Below are positions 1-10,224 of a stretch of DNA of 64,000 nt, one piece after another. The notes beneath the pieces are model-generated. The model worked only from the letters and a program-made list of their open reading frames with translations. It ran no database searches and was not told where the DNA came from. The translations under genes and the position numbers were made by a program. The first letter of the stretch is position 1. The number at the start of each line of letters is the position of its first letter. This DNA is from Haliclona indistincta (taxonomy: Eukaryota; Porifera; Demospongiae; Haplosclerida; Chalinidae). The stretch lies in NCBI GenBank assembly GCA_964017065.1, contig OZ024786.1, forward strand, positions 666,888-730,887. Direction: 5' to 3'.

Positions 1-837
1 CTTTTTTCTTTTTCAGTGAAGCGCAGTTCAATATCATGCATGTACTGAGAAGTCTTTGTTTCCACCATTAATTTAGTATTCCTGTTGTTGATGGCTTTTC
101 TTAAACTTGTAGCTAAACTTGACATATCAGCTCTGCCTAGTCGCCTACGCATGCATGCATTGCATACGAGCCCCGCCCACCCTTGTTTGCAGACCTATAC
201 GGCGGTTATAATTATCTGGCAAGCGCAGAATGGCGATCCAACACGAGCTTACCGTTCTTCGAAGACTCCAGACAAACGCCGGGTAATGTGTTCTCCATGA
301 TATTGATCCATACGGCGCGGCGATACTCTAGTTGCTTGGTCACGTGCGCTAGCCACTGCTTGGTCACGTGCGTATTGCGCAATCACAATAATGGCGTCTA
401 TCACTAAGCTGACAATCGATCACGATCGAGAAATCACTGAATTTATATCGCCGTTACGCTAAAAACAAAGTTCAAAAGGCACATGCCAGGAGAATTTCAT
501 GACTGTTCGTGGGTGTTTTGGTCTCGGCACTGCTCGCGTAAAGGCGCTAGGCGAGTTGAAGAAAGAAGAAAGAAGAAGACGAAGATGACGAAAGTCGATT
601 TTCACCATTTCCAGGTTCGTCACTTTAGTAACAATTTCGAGCAATCTCCTTGCTACTGTAAGATGGGGCAACGCCAGATAGCAGATCTAAGTGTCTATGG
701 ACGTATAAAATTCATCACCAGGCGAAATATCAGCGTTTGAACGCTAATACATTGTATGTAGCCGCCATCTTGTTTTCTCGTTCATCCCTACATAGGGAGT
801 CACTACCGTGCCTCCCTAATAATACATGCATACATAA
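1..837. repeat. copy A of ~830-bp direct repeat
   Basis: This stretch is closely repeated at 1203-2062. Both contain matching blocks such as GCCGCCATCTTGTTTTCTCG and end in a small hairpin (around 794-817) followed by TAATAAT. The left end lies outside the window. No convincing reading frame is present; the short open frames are not shared in a coding-like way between copies. It is probably part of a dispersed non-coding mobile or satellite-like element; the class is unknown. Confidence 0.8.
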
Positions 838-840
838 TTA

Positions 841-1201
841 AAAAAGGAAACTAAAAAGATTTCTATCGAAATCAAAAGGATGTAGGGTTGTGAAATCTAC
901 CACTGGTTCACAATGTAAACTAACAAGGAACAAGCATGGAATGGTAACACAATTGACTTGCTAACAGACCATAGATCCCTACATCAGTGGCTGCTGTGGT
1001 TGACCTACTTGTTGACTGCTGACACCTGACGTGCATTCAGCTTGTGTACAGCCACTGATGTAGGGATCTATGGTCTGTTAGCAAGTCAATTGTGTTACCA
1101 TTCCATGCTTGTTCCTTGTTAGTTTACATTGTGAACCAGTGGTAGATTTCACAACTCTACATCCTTTTGATTTCGATAGAAATCTTTTTAATTTTCTTGT
1201 T
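841..1201. repeat. foldback with 153-bp arms and 55-bp loop
   Basis: Bases 841-993 are the near-perfect reverse complement of 1049-1201, with a 55-bp loop between. The arms end in A/T-rich runs. The foldback sits exactly between the two direct-repeat copies, so foldback plus body make a tandem unit of about 1.2 kb. It carries no open frame of note. A MITE-like or foldback element is the simplest reading. Confidence 0.9.
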
Positions 1202-1202
1202 T

Positions 1203-2062
1203 GTGTCCTTTTTACTTTTTTAGTGAAGTGCAGTTTAAATATCATGCACATACTGAGCCGTCTTTGTTCTACCATTGGTTTAGCTTCTTGTTGTTGATGG
1301 CTTTTCTTTATTTTAAATTTAAACTTGTAGCAAAAAATAATTGTTATGCTATACTATCAGCTCATCAGTCGCCTAAGCATGTAAGCATGCAGTGCATACG
1401 AGCCCCGCCCACACGAGTTTGTTGACCTGTACTGTACCGTCTGTACGGCGGTTATAATTTATATCTGGCAAGCGCAGAATGGTGATTCTACAGCTTACCG
1501 TTCTTCGAAGACTCCATACAGATATGTGTTCTCCGTGAACCATACGGCGCGGAGATACTCAAGCTAGTGCTTGGTCACGTGCGATAACCACTGCTTGGTC
1601 ATGTGCGTATTGCGCAATCACATTACCGGCGTCTAACACTAAGTTGACAATGGATCACGATCGAGAAATCGCGGAATTTATATAGCCGTTTCGCCGGCTA
1701 AAAACTAAGTTCAAAAGGCACATGCCAGGAGAAGTTCACGACTGTTCGTGGGTGTTTTGGTCCCGGCACTGCTCACGTAAAGGTGCTATGCGAGTGGAAG
1801 AAAGAAGAAGAAAACTAAGATCATAGTGACGAAACTCGATTTTCACCGTTTCCAGGTTCGTCACTTTAGTAACAATTTCGAGCAATCTCCTTGCTACACT
1901 GGGGCAACGCCAGAGAGCAGATTTAGGTGTCTTTTGATGTATAAAATTCATCACCAGGTGAAATATCAGCGTTTGAACGCTAATACATTGTATGTAGCCG
2001 CCATCTTGTTTTCTCGTTCAGCCCTACATAGGGAGGCACTACCGTGCCTCCCTAATAATTCA
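1203..2062. repeat. copy B of ~830-bp direct repeat
   Basis: Second copy of the repeat at 1-837, diverged by substitutions and small indels. It ends with the hairpin GGGAGGCAC-TACC-GTGCCTCCC and TAATAAT at about 2031-2058. The NACHT gene on the minus strand reaches its stop codon only about 20 bp beyond this end, so this repeat may have cut off the gene's 3' part. Confidence 0.8.
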
Positions 2063-2080
2063 CTCTATGCTAAATTAAAT

Positions 2081-4625
2081 TCAGTATCTACAGTAAGTGC
2101 AAGTAACATACCCTCTTTCAGGATCGATATAAATTGTAGAAAGAACTTGGTAGTGATGAAGATTGTCTAATAAATTATAGTCGAAGGGCAGATACAGAGT
2201 GGCTATGTTCAAGTCCACATTTGGAGGCAAATGAAACATCTTTGTCATAGTTGTTTGTGAGCTGTTTCTAGTAATAAGCAGTGAGTACAGTCTAGGACAG
2301 TAGTAGCTAAGATTCTTCATAATAAGAGCTCCTTTGTCATTGAGATCACTAGACAAACTAAGAACTGTAATCGACTTGGTAAAAGGGTAAAATCTGGGAA
2401 ACACTTCAAGAATATCATTGACATCTTTAATAAGATGAAGTCGAACATTTGGCCCTTGTTCCTCATTCCAGTGATCAGTTTCTCCAAGTGCTAAATGCAT
2501 ACCATCAGCTAACCATTGAAGATGTTCTCTCTTTTTTATTCTAACATTATAAGTAGATGTATTGTCACTATTCTTGACAAAACAGTATGCAAATGTGTAT
2601 GAGGCTAAAGGAGATTCTATAAGATCATCCATGGAGTAACCCAGATGATAATTTTCACCTCCAGGTAATGTAATTGAGGTATTGACAAAGATCAAACGAG
2701 AAGATTGAGCTTCATACAGCAACTCACACATCTGCGGAATATAAAAATTGTTTATTGTTTTAGCTTTTTTGTTGTCTATTTCAATAATTTTTGTGAGACC
2801 GACGAAAAAGGAACAGAATGGTCGATGTAGTTCGCTATTTGGCATTCTAAGTGACATACAATTTCTGATTTCAGAATCAAGAAATTTTCTCGGTTGTTCA
2901 TCATGATACTCAGACCAGTATAAAGCTGCTAGGTACTCCTGTAATGTGAGGTGAAGGAATGTATACAGTGTTAGTCGCTTTGCTCGGATGTCATAAAGCT
3001 TTCTCACTGACACCATTAGACCAAGACCGTCACACTCAATATGTGTGAATATGTATTGTCTCTTCCTCACCCCTCTTGCAGCAACTTCAGCTAGTTCCAT
3101 CAGATTAGCATAGTCACCATTGGGAAGATCAGATAATTTATTTATAGTCAGATTCGTGAAATGGCGTCTCAGCATGTTCAAAAGAAAGGCATGGTAAAGT
3201 TCGGTTAAAGTTTGAGGAGCAAATCCTTTATGTGGTTCATTCTGCCAGTACTGTATGTATAGCTCTGTTACAATAGAGCAGTGAAGAGGATTGTACATGA
3301 CAGATAGTATAAAAGGATGACTATCCACATAAGAAGCAAAGTTCACTAAAAGACGCTGGTTGTCTTTGCACGATAAAGCAATGTATGTCTGAATATCGAT
3401 CATATTGAAACCAGCAATTTGAATGTGTTGGTTCAAGGCTTGTTTGAATTGTGAAGGAAGGCTAGCTGTAGCAAAAGGTCGACTGGTAACCACAACTGTG
3501 GCCTTACGAAGCAGTTTATTGGTCAATATTTTATGAACCACTGAAAGCTCATTTTGTTGTTCATTAGACAGTTCATCATATCCATCAAGAAATATGAGCA
3601 ATCCCTCTCCTTCTCGTTTCTTAATGTCCTGTTCAATGACCAGTCTAGTCTCATCATCAGGATGGTAGAGTAGATCATAAAGACTGCTTGCTCTACGAGT
3701 GCTCTCATCTCTCAGCTCAACAATCACCATTAGATCCCACTGTAGCTTGCCTTCTCTCCATAGTCTACACAACTGCCAACATAATGTTGATTTACCCATT
3801 CCTGGACCACCCTCTATCAGTACAAAATGAGCTGTCTTTCCATCATCTGGAGAACCTATTTCATTCATTTCTACGGCTTCTCTTCGCTTTTGAATTTCAA
3901 GGACACTTCCATTTATAAGCATTTCTTGATTTTGGATTAGTGTAGTATCGTTTTCATTTCTTTCTTTTCGTACAAGTACTAGATTGATTGGATTCTCAGG
4001 ACGATTTACTGAAAAGTCCAAGTTGGAATAGAGAGGGTAGTGATCCCTGAAATAGTAGTCTTTGAGATATTTCTGGTACTCCAGTAATGAGTTGGGAAGT
4101 GGTGACTGTGAATCATAAAGCATTAGTGAATAGTTGGATGCACAAAACATAGCAAGAAGGAGGATCAAGAATGCGGGTAATAACCATGCGGCTAATTTTC
4201 TTTTGGAAGTTTGCTCTGATTGATACTTTGGCATATCTAGTCAAAGCAAAATCAAAAGCTAATTACATATCACACAATCTGACCTTCTCCGTCAGTCAGT
4301 GCTCTCCATACTTGCTGTGCTATACTAGTGGATCCAGCATCTCTCATTGCTAGCAGTAGAGTACGCCATATGTTGGTGGATCATCACTATCATTGAGCCA
4401 TGTTTCTAGAACAACACGACAGCGATCCTTCACACGATGGTAGTCAATCTCAATGTTGTTGAGTTGATAGCTTTCTAGCTTCAGAGCTGTTCCTAGTTCT
4501 CTCCATTGTGATGCTGTGGCTTCAATAACGTTAATCCTCTTCTGCTTCCCGTTAGCATTAGTGAACTGGAAGCACTGCAACTTGTAGATAGTTGGGGGTT
4601 CCTCTAGTAAAAGATAGACGCGCAC
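2081..4625 (-). CDS. death domain-NACHT (NLR-like) protein, frameshifted
   Basis: Two exons are visible. The long exon (2081-4236) encodes a NACHT NTPase: a pre-NACHT region with the INLVLVRKE motif, Walker A GGPGMGKST near residue 142, and Walker B LLIFLDGYDEL near 215, followed by NACHT-associated helices. The C-terminus has only hints of leucine-rich repeats before it stops beside a repeat element. A 47-bp GT-AG intron (4237-4283) joins it in phase to an upstream exon. That exon encodes a death-domain-like fold (WRELGTALKLESYQLNNIE, then TLLLAMRDAG). One base appears to be missing near 4362, between PPTYG and TLLLAM, so the death domain is frameshifted or misread here. A hydrophobic run (AWLLPAFLILLLAMF) lies between the two domains and looks like a membrane span. 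The 5' exon start is uncertain; an acceptor-like CTGCACAG lies just upstream. Family knowledge suggests an intracellular innate immune sensor; LRRs, if any, are lost or elsewhere. Confidence 0.8.
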
Positions 4626-4875
4626 AATATAATTCTGTGCAGACCAGCCCCGCCCTTAAGCTACATTCAGATCAGCCCCGCCCTTGCGTTGCCGCGCTAT
4701 AATAGCTCCTTTACTGCTCACCTAGTCTCGCTGTGTCAGGACCAGGATTCAGTTCAACATCTCCTGACAGGAGGAGCCGCAATCCATGCCGCAACTTCAA
4801 TGTAGTTTTGACTGCGCTGAACATTTTCTGATCGGAATCACGTGACCCATCGAAGGGCGTGTCGCAATCAGAGCG
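4626..4875. other. intergenic: NLR 5' side and GNAT 5' flank
   Basis: Holds two copies of a CAGCCCCGCCCTT-type motif near 4648 and 4674. The 5' exon of the NLR-like gene, if any, would lie here on the minus strand. No other feature is seen. Confidence 0.4.
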
Positions 4876-5562
4876 ATGTCCACTGAATCAAAGTGTGTCC
4901 CCTCACCTCTGAAGACGCTGATGCCGCTGCTGACATTCTTGCAAGTGAATGGTGGTGCTGACCCGGTTTTTCGCGCCTGTAGCTTTGTTTATGACAACGC
5001 TTATCCTTGGTTCCTCCTGCAATGCCAACGTTCCTCAAAGGCAGACCATGCAGGGCCTGAGCACTGTGTGTTTGGTTGACGGTGTAGTTGCTGGTGTATT
5101 TTTGAGCCAAGACCTAAAAGCACCGATTGTTCCATAAAATGATCCATTATTTTTACAACCCCTGCGGGATCTTCTGCTATCACTAAGTTTGCTCCAGCAG
5201 TTGAGTTGGTTGATCGTCTTCATCACAAGCTATCTACAGACCATCCGGAGTGGGCTGATGACAAACAAGGCGTGCTCTTCCATCAGTTGTCAGTAGCAGT
5301 TTCAAACAAGTTCACTTGTCGTGGATTATGCACCAGAATCTTTGCAGCCAACCTACAGCAAGCTGCTGCCAAAGGCTTCACTACAGCTATCGTTGAGTGT
5401 ACTGGCAGCTTCTCACTGGCGGCTGCTCTCAAAGCAGGTTATGTGGAACACAACAGGATCGTGTATACTGACTTTGAGTACAATGGCACTAAACCATTCT
5501 CTAATAGTGAGAGAGACACAGGACATACTGCATGTGTGTTGTGTATACGAGATATGAAGTGA
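4876..5562 (+). pseudogene. GNAT-like acetyltransferase, copy A, broken
   Basis: First of six tandem copies. The start codon and first codons (MSTE-KCV) match intact copies. A base is lost near 4905, further shifts occur around 5035, and a TAA follows the DLKAPIVP segment near 5137. The second half (from about 5206) is again open and carries the RGLC-xxx-FAANLQQAA segment, the family's likely acetyl-CoA-binding motif A, and the conserved C-terminus ending IRDMK. Several independent lesions make this a clear pseudogene. Confidence 0.85.
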
Positions 5563-6162
5563 TTGACATGTACATTACTATTAGTGTGGCGCTTTATCAA
5601 TGACTCCATGCAAGAGTCAGCGAACACTGCAGGAATATATAGCCTAGTCTACATGCAGCTGTGAAGTTTGCGCTTAAACCATTGTTTTATGATCATCAAC
5701 AACAATTTAATAACTGAGAGTATTGAACACTCATTAGCACAATGTAAACAGTAGCTGAATACTGATAACAGTTCTGCTGAATAACAATCACATGTGGACC
5801 TCAAATGAGATTCACCTCCCAACTGATCACATAAGTTCATTAAGAATGCTATTTTGCATTGTGCTGTCAGCATTGAATACTCTCTGTTATGCAGTGACAA
5901 GCTTAATTTTGTTGTATATTTTTGTGCCAAACTCACTTAGTCTTTGGTGATTGTGATAGACAGGAGATGGCTCTACTCAACCAACGCGTTCCTGTATCAT
6001 AAGCGTGTTTTTTTAAGCACCAATTGCACTGAAATGATACTATGTGTCGATTAAATCAGCACTGTACTGAGTATTTTTGCATCAGTACAGTAGTCTTTGT
6101 TCATTGGGCACATGCTAATGGTGTATGTGTGTATTAGTATCAAAAATCATAGAGTTTTAGAT
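5563..6162. other. duplicated 3'/5' flank between GNAT copies A and B
   Basis: No gene seen. The sequence downstream of the stop is repeated after copies B, C and D (for example CATTGAATACTCTCTGTTAT, and TGATTGTGATAGACAGGA near 5947). The array therefore arose by duplicating genomic units of about 1.3 kb, not by reinsertion of processed RNA. Confidence 0.7.
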
Positions 6163-6208
6163 GAATTCGCGTTCGCGTCCAAATCCAAATTCGTTTCGCG
6201 TCCGCGTT
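6163..6208 (+). promoter_or_regulatory. TTCGCGTT-rich putative promoter block, copy B
   Basis: Repeated TTCGCGTC/TTCGCGTT motifs lie about 45-90 bp before the copy B start codon. A related block precedes copy E (14307-14376). Conservation at two gene starts suggests core promoter or 5'UTR function; this is inference only. Confidence 0.3.
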
Positions 6209-6251
6209 AATTTCTAGCAATTCAACCACGCCTCCTTTGCCGGAGTCTACA

Positions 6252-6930
6252 ATGTCGGGTGAAACCGGTGTCCCTCTCGCCTCTGAGCACGTTGATGCAG
6301 CTGCTCACATCCTCACAAGTCAATTCTATAGTGGTGCCGATCCTACAACCAACGGCTGTGGTCACAGTTATGACGACTACTACCCTTGGATCCGCCTGCA
6401 GTGCCAACGTTCATCATTCAAAGCAGGGTCTGAGTAATGTGTGCTTGATTGATGGTGAAGTTGTTGCTGCATTCTTGAGCGAAGATTTAAAAGCACCGAC
6501 TGTGCCTGATGGAGATCCATTCTATGCAACTCCTGAGGGAGCCGGCATGGTCAAGGAAGCTCCAGCAACTGAGTTAGTGAGACAACTTGAACACAAGTTA
6601 TTTGCAGACCATCCTGAGTGGGCTGATGTAGGCCTGGGCGTGCTCTTCCATCAGTGAATGGTAGCAGTTTCAAGCAAGTTCACTCGTCGTGGATTATGCA
6701 CCAAACTTTTTGCAGCCAACCTACAGCAAGCTGCTGCCAAAGGCTTCACTACAGCTATCGTTGAGTGTACTGGCAGCTTCTCACTGGCGGCTGCTCTCAA
6801 AGCAGGTTATGTGGAACACAACAGGATCGTGTATACTGACTTTGAGTTCAATGGCACTAAACCATTCTCTAATAGTGAGAGAGACACAGGACATACTGCA
6901 TGTGTGTTGTGTATAAGAGATTTGAAGTGA
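6252..6930 (+). pseudogene. GNAT-like acetyltransferase, copy B, broken
   Basis: Starts MSGETGVPLASEHVDAAAH like copy E. The frame shifts at about 6412, where the usual QRSAKQGLS becomes QRSSFKAGSE and hits a stop. In the shifted frame the protein continues normally to 6657, where a Trp codon (TGG in copies D and E) has become TGA. The rest, from 6658, is open to the conserved end IRDLK. One frameshift plus one nonsense change are enough to inactivate it, though either could be a sequencing error alone. Confidence 0.85.
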
Positions 6931-7775
6931 TTGACATGTACTTTACTATTAGTGTGGCGCATGCAAGAGTATGCGACTGCAGGAATATATACATGCAGGT
7001 CACCATTGTTTTAATTTATGATCATCAGCACCAAGTTAGTAAGAGTTCATAACTGAGAGTATAGGTATTGAACACTCATTAACTAGTGTAATGTAAACAG
7101 TATCTGCATGATTACTGATAACAGTTCTACTGAATAACAATATCAAAAGTGGACCTCAAATGAGATTCATCACCCAACTGATGACCTAGTTCATCGAGAA
7201 TACTATTTACATTGCACTGTCAGCATTGAATACTCTCTGTTATGAACTTCTTTGCCATGCAGAGTGACAAGCTTGTTGTATACTTTCGTGCAAGTTCGCT
7301 AAGTTTTTGATGATTGTAATAGCTACAACTTGACCAACCAACTTGTTCCTATCGCAAGCAATGTTTTCTTTGAGCACGATATCACATGATGAGGTGCCGT
7401 ACGTAGATTGATTGGAAAAGAAAATTACTAGGCCCGGACGCTAAGACAAGAGCTTTTCAATTGTAGCTCGTTATAATGCTGATGGGTGAAGGGGTTTGCA
7501 GTACTGAGTATCCGATTTACAATGGTACCGGTGTCCCTGCTCTGCCATGGAGTGGGCGACTTCAATGGACCTCAGAGCGTATACAGGAGGTCAGCATTCA
7601 GTTCTTTAAGAAATGCTGATTACAATACTAATTTGAGGATCCTACCATAATTGCATTATTCATTATTAAAATTATCTTGATCACGGGTAAAAATGTAGCG
7701 AGTCACCAGATGGGCGAGTCGTATATTTTAGCAGGAGCCCTCATTTTAGCCAAGGTCAAAGGCTCGGTCAAAGGT
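6931..7775. other. duplicated flank and unique spacer between GNAT B and C
   Basis: Positions 6931-7350 repeat the 3' flank seen after the other copies. Positions 7350-7775 are mostly unique and show no gene. The frame of copy C stays open upstream to 7677 with an in-frame ATG at 7710, but the other copies start at the position matching 7776. Confidence 0.6.
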
Positions 7776-8459
7776 ATGTCAACAGACGAAGTGAAGTGTG
7801 TCCCTCTCGCCTCTGAACACGAAGATGCAGCTGCTGAAATTATTACAAGGCAGTTCTGTGGTGCCGGCGAGCCTTTATTCCTTGGCTGTGGCGTTAGCTA
7901 TGACGATATACACGCCTTCATCCTCCTGCTGTGCGAACGCTCTGCTAAGCAGGGGCTGAGTACTGTGTGCTTGATCAATGGTGAAGTTGCTGCTGCATTC
8001 GTGAGCCAAGACCTAAAAGCACGGCTTGTGACTGAAGGGGATGCATATTTATCAACCCCAGAGGGAGTAGCAGGTATCGCCAAGTTGGCTCCATCAATGG
8101 AGTTAGTTAAACGTCTCCATCACAAGCTATTTGCAGACCATCCTGAGTGGGCTGATGACAAGCAAGGCGTGCTCTTCCATCAGGTTTTGGTTGCAGTTTC
8201 AAATAAGTTCACTCGTCGTGGATTATGTAACAAAATCTTTGCAGCCAACCTACAGCAAGGTGCTGCTCAAGGGTTCACTACAGCTATTGTTGAGTGTTCT
8301 GGCAGCTTCTCACTGGCGGCTGCTCTCAAAGCAGGTTATGTAGAACACAACAAGATCGTGTATACTGACTTTGAGTACAATGACACTAAACCATTCTCTA
8401 ATGTTGAGAGAGACACAGGACATACTGCATGTGTGTTGTGTACACGAGATTTGAAGTGA
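7776..8459 (+). CDS. GNAT-like acetyltransferase, copy C, intact
   Basis: Open single exon of 227 residues beginning MSTDEVKCVPLASEHEDAA. The layout is an N-terminal strand-helix region, a central GLSTVCLINGEVAAAF strand pair, then VAVSNKFTRRGLCNKIFAA followed by a helix. This last part resembles GNAT motif A, where the Arg/Gly loop binds the acetyl-CoA pyrophosphate, and ends with an FSLAAALKAGY segment like GNAT motif B. Substrate unknown. The start is chosen by comparison with copies B, D, E and F; a further 33 open codons lie upstream, with an in-frame ATG at 7710. The family is intronless and tandemly repeated. The GNAT assignment is by motif recognition and not certain at subfamily level. 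Confidence 0.75.
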   Translation: MSTDEVKCVPLASEHEDAAAEIITRQFCGAGEPLFLGCGVSYDDIHAFILLLCERSAKQGLSTVCLINGEVAAAFVSQDLKARLVTEGDAYLSTPEGVAGIAKLAPSMELVKRLHHKLFADHPEWADDKQGVLFHQVLVAVSNKFTRRGLCNKIFAANLQQGAAQGFTTAIVECSGSFSLAAALKAGYVEHNKIVYTDFEYNDTKPFSNVERDTGHTACVLCTRDLK

Positions 8460-9123
8460 TCAAATGAACTTCACTATTAGTACATGTATGCTTTTTATCA
8501 ATGACTCTATGCAAGAGTATGTGATTGCAGAAATATATAGCCTAGTCTGCTTGCAGCTGTGAAGTTTGTGCTTAAACCATTGTTTTATGACTCATCAACA
8601 ACAGAGTTCATATCTGAGACTCATTAGTGCAATGTAAACAGTAGCTGATTACTGATAACAGTACTACTGAATAACAATCACATGTGGAGCTCAAATGAGA
8701 TTCATCACCCAAATGATGACATAAATGTATAGTTCATTGAGAATGCTATTTACATTGTGAACACCTGTTTTAAAAATAGCAATGCATGCAATGAGAAGCT
8801 TGCTGTATATTTTTGTGCCAAACTCACTTAATCTTTGGTGATTGTGATAGACAGGAAATGGCTCTACTAATTAAGTATACAAATTAATAAACAAATTAAT
8901 TAAGTATACAGAGATGATAGAATAGCATGAGTCCAGATACTTGAAAGAAAGAAGTCACCGATCAGTAGCAATATAGTAATAGTAGAGAGGTAGAATCAAA
9001 CAAAGTTAGGTGAACAGGTCAGTAAACAAGAGAACAAGAGGTCAAACAATTACAGGCTTAGCAAGAGGTCAACAATTGAGTACAGGCTTAGTAGAGTTTA
9101 GAAAGCGATGAGGGCAGGAACTT
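8460..9123. other. GNAT C 3' flank and A/T-rich spacer
   Basis: Positions 8460-8870 match the duplicated 3' flank of other copies. Around 8870-8910 is a short A/T-rich palindromic run (AATTAAGTATAC repeated). No gene seen. Confidence 0.5.
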
Positions 9124-9609
9124 TCAATGAAGAGAAAGAATTAGAATAAAAGATAGAAGTAGAGAAAAAATTAGAGAGGCGTGAGAGAATGCTCGATTAG
9201 AAGTGAGAGGGTTGGATAGAGGAGCAGGAGGAGTAGGAAGAAGAAAAAGAGGGCGTCTCATGTGTGGCTTCCGAGGCAACGAATTAGACTCAGATTGACA
9301 AGGTGATACATGATACGGTGACTTAGAAGGACAAGAGAAAGGGGGAGTAGAGTGGTGGCTTTGAGGTGAGCCCTGACAGCTAGGAGATCTTTGAGGCGAG
9401 CCCTGACAGCTAGGAGACCGACTATGAGCAAAACTGGGCACGGGTGACCTAGAGGAGGCTCCATCTTCATGAGTAGACACACGTCCATGGACATCCTGGT
9501 TACCACCAGCTAGGCGAGCACTCCTCCGAGGCGCAGCCACCGAGGCAGCAGTCCCTCCGCCACGACTGCCACGGCTCTTTCCACAACTATGCCCACGCGT
9601 CCGCGCCAT
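9124..9609 (-). CDS. hypothetical Arg/Ser/Pro-rich protein
   Basis: Open frame of 161 codons starting MARTRGHSCGKSRG. It contains an APRRSARLAGG segment, a duplicated ten-residue SPSCQGSPQ unit (about 30 bp, near 9365-9420), and a hydrophobic C-terminus. It is low in complexity and resembles nothing I can name. It lies divergently to a helicase relic at 9945, so both could be remains of one larger element. Coding status is doubtful. Confidence 0.3.
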   Translation of the reverse strand: MARTRGHSCGKSRGSRGGGTAASVAAPRRSARLAGGNQDVHGRVSTHEDGASSRSPVPSFAHSRSPSCQGSPQRSPSCQGSPQSHHSTPPFSCPSKSPYHVSPCQSESNSLPRKPHMRRPLFLLPTPPAPLSNPLTSNRAFSHASLIFSLLLSFILILSLH

Positions 9610-9944
9610 GTTACTTGAAGATTGTTCAAAGCTGCTTCACTCTAACACTGTACAACTGATACGTACTGCAGTTCACGCTAGTTTGGTCTTCGCCAAACTA
9701 GCTTGTTGGAGATGATGTTGGCTCCATTGAAGAAGATTTTATGAGAGATGTCTTTCTTACTAAGGCTGTAGATACTGGTCTTGGAAGAGGGTCTGGTAAA
9801 AGGAAGGCAAATTCCTGGTTCCGTACGTGACGTTTCATTCTCAGAATTGAGAAATACCAATCAGATTGCAGTATTTCAAAAAATTCACATGACCTGCACG
9901 CGACGACCACTTGTATTGATCATGGTTACCCAAGGAAGGCTATC

Positions 9945-10175
9945 ATGGAATCGATATCGAAGAGCGCTGAACAGCTTGGATATTCGCGTTTGTTGGCTGA
10001 GCAGCAAGAAGTCGTGGTCAATTTCGTAACGGGGCGAGACGTGTTTATTTATCTTCCCACAGGCGCTGGGAAGTCTCTTTGCTACCAAGTATCTTCAACT
10101 TGCTTCGTAACAGTAAATCTAGCATAGTTATAGTGGTGTGTCTTTTGAAGAGCTTGATGGAAGACCAGGTAGCTA
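9945..10175 (+). pseudogene. RecQ-like helicase N-terminal relic
   Basis: From 9945 the frame reads a Q-motif-like LLAEQQEVVVNFVTGRDVF and a Walker A-like YLPTGAGKSLCYQ, as in RecQ-family helicases. The frame then breaks. A second frame resumes with FNLLRNSKSS and IVIVV, then LLKSLMEDQV, the region usually read SPLxSLMxDQV in RecQ. A small indel between them and the absence of all later motifs mark it as a truncated relic. It ends in the 12-bp repeat flanking the hairpin insertion at 10176. Confidence 0.75.
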
Positions 10176-10224
10176 GCCTCGTCCCCAGGCTATGAGCCTG
10201 GGGACGAGGCCAACCAGGTAGCTA
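10164..10224. mobile_element. 35-bp perfect hairpin between 12-bp direct repeats
   Basis: ACCAGGTAGCTA occurs at 10164-10175 and again at 10213-10224. Between them is a perfect palindrome: GCCTCGTCCCCAGGCT, loop ATG, AGCCTGGGGACGAGGC (10176-10210). The left direct repeat is part of the helicase reading (MEDQV), so the hairpin looks inserted with a 12-bp target duplication. Confidence 0.7.

Noticed and set aside
2031..2058. Hairpin plus CTAA end read as a Helitron terminus
   Set aside because: The hairpin touches the CTAA directly instead of lying some 10 bases upstream, and no TC 5' end or Rep/helicase signature was found.
9945..10175. RecQ fragment as a functional helicase
   Set aside because: Frame broken after Walker A, and all later helicase motifs are missing.
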